A DNA stretch of 59,530 nt from an uncultured Mailhella sp. (GTDB lineage Bacteria > Desulfobacterota > Desulfovibrionia > Desulfovibrionales > Desulfovibrionaceae), in the NCBI RefSeq assembly GCF_944324995.1, contig NZ_CALUYL010000021.1, positions 1 to 59,530 on the forward strand. Direction: 5' to 3'. How positions within the stretch are numbered: position 1 is the stretch's first letter; each line of letters opens with the position of its first letter. Under the pieces are notes generated by a model. It had not been told where the DNA came from. It made no database searches and saw only the letters and a list, made by a program, of their open reading frames with translations. Shown in pieces: positions 8,931 to 19,915 of the stretch. The position numbers were made by a program, and so were the translations under genes.

Positions 8931-10787
8931 ATGACGACAACGGACATGCTCTCGATCTGGCGCGACTTCAAGACGGAACTCATATTTCTCATGCTTTCGG
9001 GGCTGTCGCTGCTGGCCAGCATGCTTGTTCCCGAGGGCTTTCCCGTGGACCCCGCATGGGTCGCCATCGTGCTGTGCGGCGTGCCCATCGTCAAGGAGGC
9101 CGTGGTCGGACTGGTCACGGCCTTCGACGTCAAGGCCGACGTGCTGGTGGCCACGGCCCTTGTCGCCTCCGTGATCATCGGCGAAGACTTTGCCGCCGGC
9201 GAGGTGGCCTTCATCATGCAGCTCGGCTCGCTGCTCGAAGAAGTGACCACGGCGCGCGCCCGGGCGGGCATTGAAAAGCTGGTCCGCCTCAGCCCGCAGA
9301 CCGCGCGCCTTCTCAAGGACGGGCGGGAAATCATGACTCCGGCAAAAGACGTGCGCGAAGGCGACGCGCTGCGCGTGCTGCCCGGAGAAACCGTGCCTGC
9401 CGACGGCGTGATCCTGCGCGGTCAGAGTTCCGTGGATCAGGCGCTGCTCACCGGCGAATCCCTGCCCGTGGACAAGGCGGAAGGCGACGAAGTGTACAGC
9501 GGCACCGTGAACCGCTACGGCTCCTTCGACATGAAGGCCACCCGCAGCGGCACGGACGGCTCCATTCAGCGCATGATACGTCTGGTGCAGTCCGCGGACG
9601 CCGGCAAGGCGAAGGTGGTGCGTCTGGCCGACCGCTGGGCCACCTGGATAGTGGCGGGCGCATTCTCCGCCGCGCTCGCCACATGGCTTGTTACCGGGGA
9701 AATCATTCGAGCGGTCACCATTCTCGTGGTGTTCTGCCCCTGTTCGCTGGTGCTCGCCACGCCCACGGCCATTGTGGCGGCCATAGGCAACCTGACGCGG
9801 CACGGCATGCTCGTGCGGCAGGGCGACGCGCTGGAACGCCTGGCCGACGCCGACATCTGCGCCTTCGACAAGACCGGCACGCTCACGCTCGGCGAACCGC
9901 GGGTGCGCGCGGCGTGCAGTCTGCGCCCCGACCTCTCGGACCGGGAACTCCACCGGCTCTGCGCCGGAGCGGAACGTCGTTCGGAACATCCGCTCGGCCG
10001 CGCCGTGGTGCAGGGCTTCGGCGAAGAGGAGCAGATTCCCGACGGCGAAAATTTTCAGATGATTCCGGGCCGCGGCGTGCGCTGCACCGTGGAAGGGCAA
10101 CGCGTGGCCGCGGGAAGCTCCGCCTTTCTCGCCGCCGAGGGCGCAGCCCCGACCGAAGAGGCTGTTGCCCGGGCCGCGGAGTTTGTGAACGAAGGCTGCA
10201 CCGTCGTGTGGATTGCCGCGGACGGCCGCCCTGCCGGATTCATCGCCCTTTCCGACATGCCCCGTGCCGAGGCCGCGCAAACCGTGCGCGCCCTCAAAGA
10301 TGCCGGGGTGAGACCGGTGCTTCTCACCGGCGATCACGCAGGCGCCGCGCGTCACACGGCCCGGGAGCTCGGCATTGAGGACTGGCACGCCGAATGCCTG
10401 CCCGAAGACAAGATGCGCTTCATGGACGAACACGCCCGCGTGTGCATGATCGGCGACGGCGTCAACGACGCTCCGGCGCTGAAAAAGGCGCATGTGGGCA
10501 TGGCCATGGGCGGCATGGGCAGCGACATTGCCGTGGACGCCGCCGACATCGTGCTCGTTCGCGACGGCATAGGCGAAGTGCCGCACGCCTTTCTGCTCTC
10601 CCGGCGCATGATGAAGGCCATACGCTTCAACCTGACCTTTTCCATGGCGCTGAACTTTGCGGCCATCGTGCTGGCCGCGGTCGGGGCGCTCAATCCCGTC
10701 ACCGGAGCGCTTGTCCACAACGCGGGCTCCGTGGCCGTGGTGCTTCACTCCGCCCTGCTGCTGCGCTGGGAGAAAAAGAGCGTCTGA
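8931..10787 (+). CDS. heavy-metal P1B-type ATPase lacking an N-terminal metal-binding domain
   Basis: 618 aa integral membrane pump that exports metal ions using ATP. CAGGAGG precedes the start. Two N-terminal helix pairs are followed by the actuator domain (TGES), the metal-site helix with CPC (VFCPCSLVLATP), the phosphorylation site DKTGTLT, the nucleotide domain with SEHPLG, the hinge MIGDGVNDAPAL and two final helices. There is no HMA or His-rich extension. The last helices read SMALNF and HNAGSVAVVLHS, which match neither the classic Cu+ (YN/MxxSS) nor the classic Zn/Cd set exactly, so the substrate is uncertain; the upstream CsoR fingerprint favours Cu(I). Confidence 0.9.
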   Translation: MTTTDMLSIWRDFKTELIFLMLSGLSLLASMLVPEGFPVDPAWVAIVLCGVPIVKEAVVGLVTAFDVKADVLVATALVASVIIGEDFAAGEVAFIMQLGSLLEEVTTARARAGIEKLVRLSPQTARLLKDGREIMTPAKDVREGDALRVLPGETVPADGVILRGQSSVDQALLTGESLPVDKAEGDEVYSGTVNRYGSFDMKATRSGTDGSIQRMIRLVQSADAGKAKVVRLADRWATWIVAGAFSAALATWLVTGEIIRAVTILVVFCPCSLVLATPTAIVAAIGNLTRHGMLVRQGDALERLADADICAFDKTGTLTLGEPRVRAACSLRPDLSDRELHRLCAGAERRSEHPLGRAVVQGFGEEEQIPDGENFQMIPGRGVRCTVEGQRVAAGSSAFLAAEGAAPTEEAVARAAEFVNEGCTVVWIAADGRPAGFIALSDMPRAEAAQTVRALKDAGVRPVLLTGDHAGAARHTARELGIEDWHAECLPEDKMRFMDEHARVCMIGDGVNDAPALKKAHVGMAMGGMGSDIAVDAADIVLVRDGIGEVPHAFLLSRRMMKAIRFNLTFSMALNFAAIVLAAVGALNPVTGALVHNAGSVAVVLHSALLLRWEKKSV

Positions 10788-10796
10788 CGCTTCCGC

Positions 10797-10830
10797 GCAA
10801 GAGGTCCGCCCGGGCCTCTTGCTATTTTTT
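10797..10830 (+). terminator. intrinsic terminator after the P-type ATPase
   Basis: Perfect 8-base arms GCAAGAGG and CCTCTTGC, followed by TATTTTTT. Confidence 0.82.
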
Positions 10831-10881
10831 CAGGAACCCGTAAAGAAAGGATATATCCATCACCTTTTTTCAGAGGTTCCC

Positions 10882-11742
10882 ATGCTCTTCAGCTGGAAAG
10901 ACGACTCCAAGACCATTCTCGTCGTGTGCCTGGCCTCGCTGCTCATGGCGCTCAACATCAACACCTTCGTGCAGACCGGCGGACTCTATCCCGGCGGCGC
11001 GACAGGTCTTACCATTCTCATTCAACGGCTTTCGGAACGCTTTCTGAACGTCTCCCTGTCCTTCGCCGTGGTCAACTTTCTGCTGAACATGATACCCATC
11101 TACATCGGGTTCCGCTACATCGGCAAAAAGTTCACCCTCTATTCCTGCCTGATGATCGTGCTCACCGGCCTGCTGACCGATCTTCTTCCTTCCTACATCA
11201 TCACCTACGACACGCTGCTCATCAGCATTTTCGGCGGCATCATCAACGGCTTTTCCATCAGCCTCTGCCTGCGCATGGACACCACGAGCGGCGGCACGGA
11301 CTTCATCGCCATCTATCTTTCCCAGCGCAAGGGCATAGACGCCTGGAACGTCGTGCTCTACTTCAACGTTGTTCTTCTCGTCGTGGCCGGCTTCGTCTTC
11401 GGCTGGGACAAGGCCCTCTATTCCATCATCTTCCAGTACACCACCACGCAGGTCGTCCACACGCTCTACAAGCGCTATCAGAAAAAAACGCTCTTCATCG
11501 TCACGGACAATCCGCAGGAAGTGTGCGAAGTCATCTACGCCACCTCCCGCCACGGCGCGACCATCCTCAGAGGCGAGGGCTCCTTCCACCTCAAGGAACG
11601 CAGCCTCGTCTATTCCGTGGTGTCCAGCGACGAAAGCAAGAAGGTCGTGCATGCCGTCCGGGAGGTCGATCCCCATTCCTTCATCAACACCATAAAAACC
11701 CAGGACCTCGCCGGTCTCTTCTATCAGCGCCCCACCCTGTAA
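10882..11742 (+). CDS. YitT family membrane protein (YitT plus DUF2179 domains)
   Basis: 286 aa. The start at 10882 (MLFSWKDDSK) is chosen since the longer frame runs back through the previous gene and terminator; the ribosome site AGAGG is weak. About five or six transmembrane helices fill residues 10-200 with the family-typical GGLYPGGATG and MDTTSGGTDFIA segments; the soluble C-terminal part (about 210-286) is the DUF2179 ligand-binding-like domain. The family is widespread and poorly understood. It follows the ATPase terminator and is probably transcribed alone. Confidence 0.82.
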   Translation: MLFSWKDDSKTILVVCLASLLMALNINTFVQTGGLYPGGATGLTILIQRLSERFLNVSLSFAVVNFLLNMIPIYIGFRYIGKKFTLYSCLMIVLTGLLTDLLPSYIITYDTLLISIFGGIINGFSISLCLRMDTTSGGTDFIAIYLSQRKGIDAWNVVLYFNVVLLVVAGFVFGWDKALYSIIFQYTTTQVVHTLYKRYQKKTLFIVTDNPQEVCEVIYATSRHGATILRGEGSFHLKERSLVYSVVSSDESKKVVHAVREVDPHSFINTIKTQDLAGLFYQRPTL

Positions 11743-11927
11743 AAGCCGGAAACGTGCGGCATCGCCTCGCCTGCGGCGCTCATCTCTTCCGGGATCCTTG
11801 CCCCGCCGCGCCGGGCTCTTTCGCCGCGCCTTTTCCCGCACCCGGCGGCGGGCCCGGAGCGGTCTCCTCACGCGTGCCTACAGGCCCTCCGCGTCAGGAA
11901 TCGACGTCAGCGCCTCCGCAGGCCGCG

Positions 11928-12530
11928 TCAGATTGCCGGATAATCTTCGGCGGACTCTGCTCCGGACGTCGAATCCGACGCCTTCACGTCGCCCATGATT
12001 TTCCGAAAGCGGAAATACTCGTCCATGCCCGGCAGGGGCAGACCGTCCGGGCACAGCGGCGCAGCCACGGCGGGATCCCGATGGTGCGCATTGAAAAATT
12101 CCACAATGTGAAATCCGCACCTGTTCACGTAAAAATGAATGTTGCGCTTTTCAAAGTACGGCGTCACGGTTTCCCAAACCTTCGTCTGCGGATACATGGC
12201 TTCTATGGCCCGCCAGGCGGCCAGCCCCAGCCCCCTGCCGTGAAAGGCCGGAGAAATGAAGAAAAGCTCCAGAGCGTTGCATCCGCTTTTCTCATCTATC
12301 CTGACCACCGCTCCGCCGACGCGCTCCTCGTTTCGAACAATATGGTACACCTGCGCTCCGGGCGCGCGGAACGACGCCCACACGTCCTCATCCGGAGGTA
12401 TGGGGCCATAATCCCTCAGCCCGAACGCTTCACACACGGCAGGCGCAAAGGCTTCCTGCAACGCCCTTGCCACGTCGTGCAGCTCTTCCGACGCAGCCCT
12501 GACCAGACGCACGTTTCCGTTCTCCGACAT
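11928..12530 (-). CDS. GNAT family N-acetyltransferase
   Basis: 200 aa, start MSENGNVRLV fixed by AAGGAGG directly upstream. The acetyl-CoA-binding motif A appears as LFFISPAFHGRGLGLAAWRAIE (key residues H-G-R-G-L-G near residue 110), followed by a YFEKRNIHFYVNRCGF segment typical of the family's last strand-helix pair. The acceptor substrate is unknown. The last 20 residues are acidic, Ser-rich and probably flexible. It converges on the YitT gene. Confidence 0.82.
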   Translation of the reverse strand: MSENGNVRLVRAASEELHDVARALQEAFAPAVCEAFGLRDYGPIPPDEDVWASFRAPGAQVYHIVRNEERVGGAVVRIDEKSGCNALELFFISPAFHGRGLGLAAWRAIEAMYPQTKVWETVTPYFEKRNIHFYVNRCGFHIVEFFNAHHRDPAVAAPLCPDGLPLPGMDEYFRFRKIMGDVKASDSTSGAESAEDYPAI

Positions 12531-13027
12531 GCTCGATTCCTCCTTGAAAAGACAGACGCTGCATGAAGCCGGAACGAAAGTCAAACCGCCGGGAAGCCTG
12601 CCCGCCTCGCGTTTTCCCGCGCCGAACGGACGGGCCCGGAACGCTCTTGCCGCGTGCGCCATGCCGGGCCCGCATCCGCAAGAACGCCGACGTCTGCGCC
12701 GCTCCGGCCCGGTCAGCGCCCGGCCCCCGTTTGCCGCGCCCCGGATACCCGCCGCGCAGTCCGCGCGCCGCTCGTTCAACGCTCCCCTGATGCGTGCCGG
12801 AGGTTCGCCGCTCCCCGGTTCTCCGCGCGCCGCTTATCAGCGCAGCCCGAACGCCCCCAGTCTGTCGCGCCTCGTTTTCCGGCCTCTCCGGCGCAACGCC
12901 CCCGGACTTCCCGGCCGTGGGCGACGACGCGCCTGTTTTCGGGCAGGTTGTGCCCGTGGACACAGCCTTTGCGCCCGTTTTTTCCTACGGTTCTTCCGCT
13001 GCCGGACACAATCCGGCCGGAGGAATC
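12531..13027. other. 497-base GC-rich stretch, no gene supported
   Basis: Several frames stay open here only because stop codons are rare; their translations are Arg/Pro/Ala-rich and lack ribosome sites. It presumably holds the promoters of the two divergent genes that flank it, but I see no clear boxes. Confidence 0.4.
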
Positions 13028-13567
13028 ATGACCAGCGTACTGAAAAAAATGCGCGGAGGCGGAGAAACGCCGCCCCGCGTCTGCGGAAAGGAAATTCTGC
13101 TCTCCTGGTTCGGAAGCTGTCTTTCCATCGCCCTTATCGCCCTTCTGGAGCGCTACGTGACCAGAAGCACGGGTTTTCCCCTGCTCATCGGCTCGTTCGG
13201 CGCTTCGGCGGTGCTCGCCTTCGGCGCCATCCAGAGCCCCCTGGCCCAGCCCCGCAATCTGGTGGGCGGCCACTTCGTTTCCGCGCTCACCGGCGTCACC
13301 GTGGGCCTGCTCTTTCCCGACACCGTCTGGCTTGCCGCCTGCCTTGCCGTGTCCACGGCCATCGCCGTCATGCTCATGACCGGCACCCTGCATCCGCCCG
13401 GAGGCGCCACGGCCCTCATCGCCGTGACCGGCGGCGAAGGCATCCGTCAGCTCGGCTACTGGTACGCGCTCGTTCCCTGCCTTGCCGGAGCCTGCATCAT
13501 GCTGTTCATCGCCCTCATCGTGAACAACATTCCCCATTCGCGCCGCTATCCCCTCTACTGGTGGTGA
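13028..13567 (+). CDS. HPP family membrane protein
   Basis: 179 aa, four or five transmembrane helices. The start at 13028 follows GGAGGA; the frame extends further up without a ribosome site. The name-giving motif is present as LHPPGGATALIA near residue 120, and FGASAVLAFG and QPRNLVGGH are also typical. Members have been linked to nitrite or other anion transport in some organisms, but the function here is open. Confidence 0.83.
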   Translation: MTSVLKKMRGGGETPPRVCGKEILLSWFGSCLSIALIALLERYVTRSTGFPLLIGSFGASAVLAFGAIQSPLAQPRNLVGGHFVSALTGVTVGLLFPDTVWLAACLAVSTAIAVMLMTGTLHPPGGATALIAVTGGEGIRQLGYWYALVPCLAGACIMLFIALIVNNIPHSRRYPLYWW

Positions 13568-13665
13568 CGCCCCTGTTGTCGCCCCCCCCGTGGCGAGCGT
13601 TATGATAATGGCATAACGCCCCGGCTGCGATGCAAAATTGTTTCCTCTTCGCCAACCCCTGCGAC

Positions 13666-13706
13666 AGACGCCTCTGCGGCCATATTCGTCCGCAGAGGCG
13701 TCTTTG
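13666..13706 (+). terminator. long hairpin after the HPP gene
   Basis: Perfect 14-base arms (AGACGCCTCTGCGG and its complement) with a ten-base loop, followed by a short T-rich tail (TTTG). Probably a terminator; the tail is weaker than at other sites in this window. Confidence 0.7.
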
Positions 13707-13779
13707 TATCGGCATATATCCGTACCACGCATTTCAATCATAATATAGAAATCTTTTCTTTCAAGCATGTTACGCACAT

Positions 13780-13796
13780 CGGCACGACTTTTGCAT
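13780..13796 (+). promoter_or_regulatory. sigma-54-type promoter upstream of the amidase
   Basis: CGGCACGACTTTTGCAT matches the -24/-12 consensus (TGGCACG-N4-TTGCA) at all but the first base, with the GG and GC pairs exactly ten bases apart. The expected transcript start is about 30 bases before the amidase ATG. Use of sigma-54 would imply an activator protein binding upstream; no activator gene lies next to it. Confidence 0.72.
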
Positions 13797-13839
13797 CAAG
13801 GAAGGCGTCCTTGCACCCTCAACAGGAAAGAGGATTTCC

Positions 13840-15393
13840 ATGATCAAAAGTTTACTGTATGCTTCCTGCATGACCCTGTTACTTTCTTCATCCGCCATGG
13901 CCGCTTCCCCTATTTTTGAAAAGAGCATTCCCGAGCTTGAAGCTCAGATGCGCAACGGTTCCCTGACTTCCGAACAGCTCACCCGCTACTATCTGCGCCG
14001 CATTCAGGTGTACGACGGCTGCCTCAACTCCATGATCACCGTCAACCCCGCCGCCCTTGAGGTCGCCAGACAGAAGGACGCCGAAAGAGCCTCAGGCAAG
14101 GCCGTCGGTCCGCTGCACGGCATTCCCATCGTGCTCAAGGACAACTACGACACCAGCGACATGAAGACCACCAGCGGCGCGCTGGCCTTCAAGGATCTGC
14201 AACCCGGCCGCGACGCCTTCACCGTGCGGAAGCTCCGCGAGGCCGGAGCCGTCATCATCGGCAAGGCCAACCTCACGGAACTGGCCAACCACGGCATGAC
14301 CGTCAGCTCCATGGGCGGTCAGACCCTCAACCCCTACGATCTCACGCGCACGCCCGGCGGCTCATCCGGCGGCACCGGCGCAGCCGTGGCCGCCAACTTC
14401 GCCGCGGCCGGTACCGGCTCCGACACGGTGAACTCCATCCGTTCGCCATCGAGCGCCAACAGTCTGGTGGGCATACGCCCCACGCGCGGCCTCGTCAGCC
14501 GCACGGGCATTTCGCCCTGCTCGGAATTTCAGGATCAGGGCGGCCCCATCGCCCGCAGCGTGACCGACGCCGCCATTCTGCTCGGCGTCATGGCCGGCTA
14601 TGATCCCGCCGACGCCTCCACCGCCGTCATGAAGGACAAAAAGATTCCCGACTACACCCGCGCCCTCAGCGGCAACGCCGTCAAGGGCAAAAAAATCGCC
14701 CTTCTCGCCACCAATCTCGGCCACGATCCCGACGTGCGCCGTGTCATGGATGCCGCCGTGAGTGACTTCAAGGCCCTCGGCGCCGAGGTGGTGACCGTGG
14801 ACATTCCCGAACTTCGGGTTTCCGATCTCATCAAGAACAACGACGTGCAGCGCTGGGAACAGAGCATTTCTCTCGACAACTATCTGAAGGAACTCGGCAA
14901 GGCCGCTCCCGTCAAGAATACGAAGGAATACGTGGCCACAGGCCTGATCACGCCCTCCGTGGCCGGGGACATGGCCGCCAAGGCCGCCGAAGTCAATCCG
15001 GCCGACAACCCGGAATACAAGGCCCGTCTCGCCAAAAACGCCCGTCTGCATGACTTTGTCGTGAAGTACATGGCCGACCACGACATCGACGCTTTCCTGT
15101 ATCCGCTGCAATCCATCCTCGTGGTGCAGACCAACGACAAGCGCGGTCAGGCCGAACGCAACGGTCTCATGGCGTCCGTCACCGGACTTCCGGCCATCAC
15201 GCTGCCCGGCGGATTCTCCTCCGTCACGCCCACCGCTCCTCAGGGCGTGCCCGTCGGCGTGGAACTCATGGGCGCTCCCTTCAGCGAAGAACTTCTCATA
15301 GGCATGGGCTATGCCTACGAACAGGCCACCAGACACCGCAAGGCGCCGGTTGCCTTCCCGGATCTGGACTTCTCCTCCGTATCCGTGGACTAG
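13840..15393 (+). CDS. exported amidase signature family protein
   Basis: 517 aa. An N-terminal signal peptide (MIKSLLYASCMTLLLSSSAMA, cleavage after AMA) sends it to the periplasm, unusual for an amidase. The Ser-cisSer-Lys triad can be placed: Lys in IVLKDNYD, cis-Ser in TPGGSSGGTGAAV, and the nucleophile Ser in GSDTVNSIRSPSS. The substrate is an amide or peptide amide. GAAAGAGGA precedes the start. The sigma-54-type promoter suggests control by nitrogen or a specific substrate. A shared terminator separates it from glpF. Confidence 0.88.
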   Translation: MIKSLLYASCMTLLLSSSAMAASPIFEKSIPELEAQMRNGSLTSEQLTRYYLRRIQVYDGCLNSMITVNPAALEVARQKDAERASGKAVGPLHGIPIVLKDNYDTSDMKTTSGALAFKDLQPGRDAFTVRKLREAGAVIIGKANLTELANHGMTVSSMGGQTLNPYDLTRTPGGSSGGTGAAVAANFAAAGTGSDTVNSIRSPSSANSLVGIRPTRGLVSRTGISPCSEFQDQGGPIARSVTDAAILLGVMAGYDPADASTAVMKDKKIPDYTRALSGNAVKGKKIALLATNLGHDPDVRRVMDAAVSDFKALGAEVVTVDIPELRVSDLIKNNDVQRWEQSISLDNYLKELGKAAPVKNTKEYVATGLITPSVAGDMAAKAAEVNPADNPEYKARLAKNARLHDFVVKYMADHDIDAFLYPLQSILVVQTNDKRGQAERNGLMASVTGLPAITLPGGFSSVTPTAPQGVPVGVELMGAPFSEELLIGMGYAYEQATRHRKAPVAFPDLDFSSVSVD

Positions 15394-15430
15394 CGCCGCG
15401 GCGACACGCAGACTGCCCTCATGACAGACG

Positions 15431-15464
15431 CAAAGAGCCGACCCGTAAGGGTCGGCTCCTTTTC
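15431..15464. terminator. bidirectional intrinsic terminator between amidase and glpF
   Basis: GAGCCGACCC-GTAA-GGGTCGGCTC is a perfect 10-base stem with a tetraloop; CAAA precedes it and CTTTT follows, so it serves convergent genes. Confidence 0.88.
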
Positions 15465-15485
15465 ATGCACGGCAATCCGCGGCGG

Positions 15486-16199
15486 CTACTTCATCCAGGG
15501 CAGCAGGTTGTACAGGCACACGGCGACGAGGCCGCCGATCATGGGGCCGACAAGCGGCACCACGGCGTAATCCCAGTGCGAGCTTCCCTTGCCGCGTATG
15601 GGCAGCACGGTGTGCGCGAGGCGCGGACCGAGGTCGCGGGCGGGGTTGATGGCGTAGCCGGTGAGCCCGCCGAGGCTCATGCCGATGGACACGATGATGC
15701 CGAACACCAGAATGTAGTTCACGCCGCCGGGCATGTTGGGCACCTGATTGAGGCCCAGAATGGCAAAGACCAGCACGAAGGTTCCGATGATTTCGCTGAG
15801 CATGTTGCGGAAACGGTTGGGAACCGCAGGCGAAGTGCAGAACACGCCGCGCTTGATGTTGGGATCGTCGGTAGCGTCGAACTGATCCTTGAACAGCGCA
15901 TACACGAGGCACGCGCCGACAAAGGCTCCGGCCATCTGCGCGATGCAGTAGCCGGGCACCATGCTCCAGCTGAAATAGCCGCCCGCAGCAAGCGCCACGG
16001 TGAGCGCGGGATTGAAGTGCGCGCCGGACGCCGCGCCGAAGGTGAACGCCGGAAGCATGACCGCCAGACCCCAGGCAAAGGTTATCTGCACGGCTCCGGC
16101 TCCCTTCATGCCGGATCTGTTCAGATTGACGTTGGCCACAACGCCGTCACCGAGAAGAATCAGAATCATCGTTCCAAAAAATTCAGCAAGATACGGCAT
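15486..16199 (-). CDS. glpF: glycerol uptake facilitator (aquaglyceroporin)
   Basis: 237 aa, six helices plus two half-helices carrying the NPA motifs, HFNPALTVAL in the first half and YAINPARDLGPR in the second. The Asp after NPAR is characteristic of glycerol-conducting members. It admits glycerol by diffusion, and GlpK traps it. It lies downstream of glpK on the same strand with a 217-base spacer that includes a strong hairpin, so expression relative to glpK may be tuned there. Confidence 0.92.
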   Translation of the reverse strand: MPYLAEFFGTMILILLGDGVVANVNLNRSGMKGAGAVQITFAWGLAVMLPAFTFGAASGAHFNPALTVALAAGGYFSWSMVPGYCIAQMAGAFVGACLVYALFKDQFDATDDPNIKRGVFCTSPAVPNRFRNMLSEIIGTFVLVFAILGLNQVPNMPGGVNYILVFGIIVSIGMSLGGLTGYAINPARDLGPRLAHTVLPIRGKGSSHWDYAVVPLVGPMIGGLVAVCLYNLLPWMK

Positions 16200-16336
16200 A
16201 AGAAGCTCACAAACAGGGTTTCAGGATGAATGAAAGGGAGGGATTCTTTCTCTTTCTGACAAGGGGAAAGAACGCCCCCGCGCCATGAACAGAGGACAAC
16301 AAGGGAGACCCGGGTCGTTTTTTGCTTTCGGCCGGG

Positions 16337-16361
16337 AGGGGCAGGCCTGCGGCCTGCCCTC
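16337..16361 (-). promoter_or_regulatory. intercistronic hairpin between glpK and glpF
   Basis: GGGCAGGCC and GGCCTGCCC form a perfect 9-base stem with a TGC loop in the glpK-glpF spacer. No T run follows in the direction of transcription, so it is more likely an RNA-stability or processing element than a terminator. Confidence 0.5.
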
Positions 16362-16416
16362 TCGACCAGAGACGCCCGTTCAGCATCCGTGTCGTTTCAG
16401 AATGGGAAAGGAGAGA

Positions 16417-17967
<1,551 letters not shown>

Positions 17968-18104
17968 TCATGATAAAGACCAAAACGCCAATAATACATG
18001 AAAAATACTGCCGTTTCTCTGAAAAATCACGAATGCCAAACCCTCGTTTCTACAGACAAATCAGGCTCCGCATTCCCCGTCCTTCAACTGTTAGTGTTAT
18101 CTCT

Positions 18105-18133
18105 ATAATACAAATATTTCATGAAAATGGCAA
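18105..18133 (-). promoter_or_regulatory. sigma-70-type promoter of glpK-glpF with internal palindrome
   Basis: On the minus strand, TTGCCA (18133-18128), a 17-base spacer and TATTAT (18110-18105) form a near-ideal promoter. Inside the spacer lies the palindrome TTTCATGAAA (18116-18125), a good candidate repressor site. Similar ATGAA-type words occur at about 17968 and 17994 in the leader. Confidence 0.65.
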
Positions 18134-18248
18134 TCAATTAACAATTATGACAAGAGTTCCTTCATAAGGATACGTTCCATTGCCGTGTCATTAAAGAGTG
18201 AAAAGCAAAACATGTTCGGCAGATAAATAAAAATTTCCGTCAATGCAC

Positions 18249-18281
18249 AAAAAAAGGGCCCCTTCCCGAAGGAAGAGGCCC
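18249..18281 (-). terminator. intrinsic terminator of the amino-acid ABC transporter operon
   Basis: Arms GGGCCTCTTCC and GGAAGGGGCCC around a TTCG-type loop, followed on the minus strand by a run of seven T residues, 30 bases after the last stop. Confidence 0.88.
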
Positions 18282-18310
18282 GAGTTATTTTCTCTGCATC
18301 GCGGCTGCGC

Positions 18311-19060
18311 TCAGAGCACCTGATTCAGAAACTGCTGAAGACGCGGATGCTGCGGACGCTCGAAGATGTCTTCCGGCGATCCCACTTCAAGAATCTGCCC
18401 CTTGTCCATGAACACCACCACGTCGGCCACGGTGCGGGCAAAGCCCATTTCGTGGGTGACGCATATCATGGTCATGCCGTCACGGGCGAGGTTCACCATG
18501 ACGTCCAGCACTTCGCCCACCATTTCGGGATCAAGGGCCGAGGTGGGCTCGTCGAAGAGCATGAGTTCCGGCTGCATGGCGAGCGCGCGGGCTATGGCCA
18601 CGCGCTGCTGCTGACCGCCCGAGAGCATGGCGGGATACACGTTCGCCTTGTCGCTTATGCCCACCTTGCGGAGCAGCGAGAGCGCGAGTTCCTCGGCGTC
18701 CTTTCTGGGCATGCCGCGCAGCTTGCACGGCGCCATGGTGAGGTTCTGCAGCACGGTCTTGTGCGGGAACAGATTGAACTGCTGGAACACCATGCCCAGA
18801 TTCTGACGTATCTTGTTGATGTCGTTGTTCGGATCGTTGACGTCGATGCCGTCCACGGCGATGAGTCCGCTGTTTATCTCCTCAAGCCTGTTGATGGAGC
18901 GCAGCAGGGTGGACTTGCCGGAACCGGACGGGCCGATGATGACCACGCGCTGGCCCTGCCACACGTGCAGGGAGACGTCCTGGAGCGCGGGCAGTTCGCC
19001 AAAGAACTTCCACACGTGTTCGATGCGGATGATGGGCTCCGCATTATTTGCGTTTGTCAT
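18311..19060 (-). CDS. polar amino-acid ABC transporter, ATP-binding subunit
   Basis: 249 aa ATPase energising uptake through the permease encoded just upstream. Walker [11 protein letters not shown]-loop [10 protein letters not shown], signature LSGGQQQR, Walker [13 protein letters not shown] and the switch His in CVTHEMGF are all intact. FNLFPH and the sequence around it are typical of the GlnQ/HisP/ArtP group. The start overlaps the permease gene by 17 bases, implying coupled translation. Confidence 0.93.
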   Translation of the reverse strand: MTNANNAEPIIRIEHVWKFFGELPALQDVSLHVWQGQRVVIIGPSGSGKSTLLRSINRLEEINSGLIAVDGIDVNDPNNDINKIRQNLGMVFQQFNLFPHKTVLQNLTMAPCKLRGMPRKDAEELALSLLRKVGISDKANVYPAMLSGGQQQRVAIARALAMQPELMLFDEPTSALDPEMVGEVLDVMVNLARDGMTMICVTHEMGFARTVADVVVFMDKGQILEVGSPEDIFERPQHPRLQQFLNQVL

Positions 19061-19868
19061 AGTAGTTCAGCCTGGATTCCAGAATGCTGACCGCCTTGGA
19101 AAGCAGCAGCGTGATGATGAGATAAATCAGCGCGATGACGGTGTAGGTCTCAAAGTACAGATAGCTCTTGGCGGCAAAGCTGCGGCCGAACTGCATGAGG
19201 TCGGGCATGGCCATGACGGAAACCAGCGAGGTATCCTTGAGCATGGCGATGCATTCGTTGCCCACGGGCGGCACGATGGTGCGCAGCGCCTGCGGCAGCA
19301 CCACGAACATCATGGTCTGCACCTTGTTGAAGCCCAGCGAACGCGAGGCCTCGGTCTGCCCCTTGGGCACGGCCATGATGCCGGCCCTGAACACTTCGCC
19401 CATGTACGCGCCGTAGCAGAAGCTGATGGCAATGACGGCGGAGGTGAGTCCGCTCACCTGCAAAAACTTCGCGAGCGCGTAGTAGATGTAGAAAATCTGC
19501 ACGAGCAGCGGAATGCCGCGGATGATTTCCACATACGTGGACGCGATCAGATTGATGACGCGATTGTGCGAAAGTCTGCCGAGACCGGTGATGAGTCCGA
19601 GGGGAATGGCGCAGACGATGGAAAGAACGGTCACCTCGAAGGTGACGACCAGTCCGCCCGGCAGAAAGCGCAGGATTTCCAGATACGGATCGGGCCAGAC
19701 GGTACACAGCACGGCCAGCACGACCACCGCGCCCACCAGAGACAGGGACCAGGCGTTGACGATCCCGCCCTTCTCGGAATCGGGCAGCACGAGGCCGCCC
19801 GCCGGAACTTCTATCTTTCCCTCCGGGGCCATGCCCGCCGGAAGACCGTTTTCTTCATTCTCACGCAT
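19044..19868 (-). CDS. polar amino-acid ABC transporter, permease subunit
   Basis: 274 aa HisM/GlnP-type permease. A hydrophilic N-terminus of about 38 residues is longer than usual for the family; helices then start at [12 protein letters not shown]. The coupling loop ([22 protein letters not shown]) carries the EAA motif that contacts the ATPase. Only one permease gene is present, so it presumably works as a homodimer. It follows the binding-protein gene after a 47-base gap. Confidence 0.92.
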   Translation of the reverse strand: MRENEENGLPAGMAPEGKIEVPAGGLVLPDSEKGGIVNAWSLSLVGAVVVLAVLCTVWPDPYLEILRFLPGGLVVTFEVTVLSIVCAIPLGLITGLGRLSHNRVINLIASTYVEIIRGIPLLVQIFYIYYALAKFLQVSGLTSAVIAISFCYGAYMGEVFRAGIMAVPKGQTEASRSLGFNKVQTMMFVVLPQALRTIVPPVGNECIAMLKDTSLVSVMAMPDLMQFGRSFAAKSYLYFETYTVIALIYLIITLLLSKAVSILESRLNYYDKRK

Positions 19869-19915
19869 GATTCACAATATCCCGAACTGAAAGTGAACGT
19901 CTCCTGCGAGACGAC

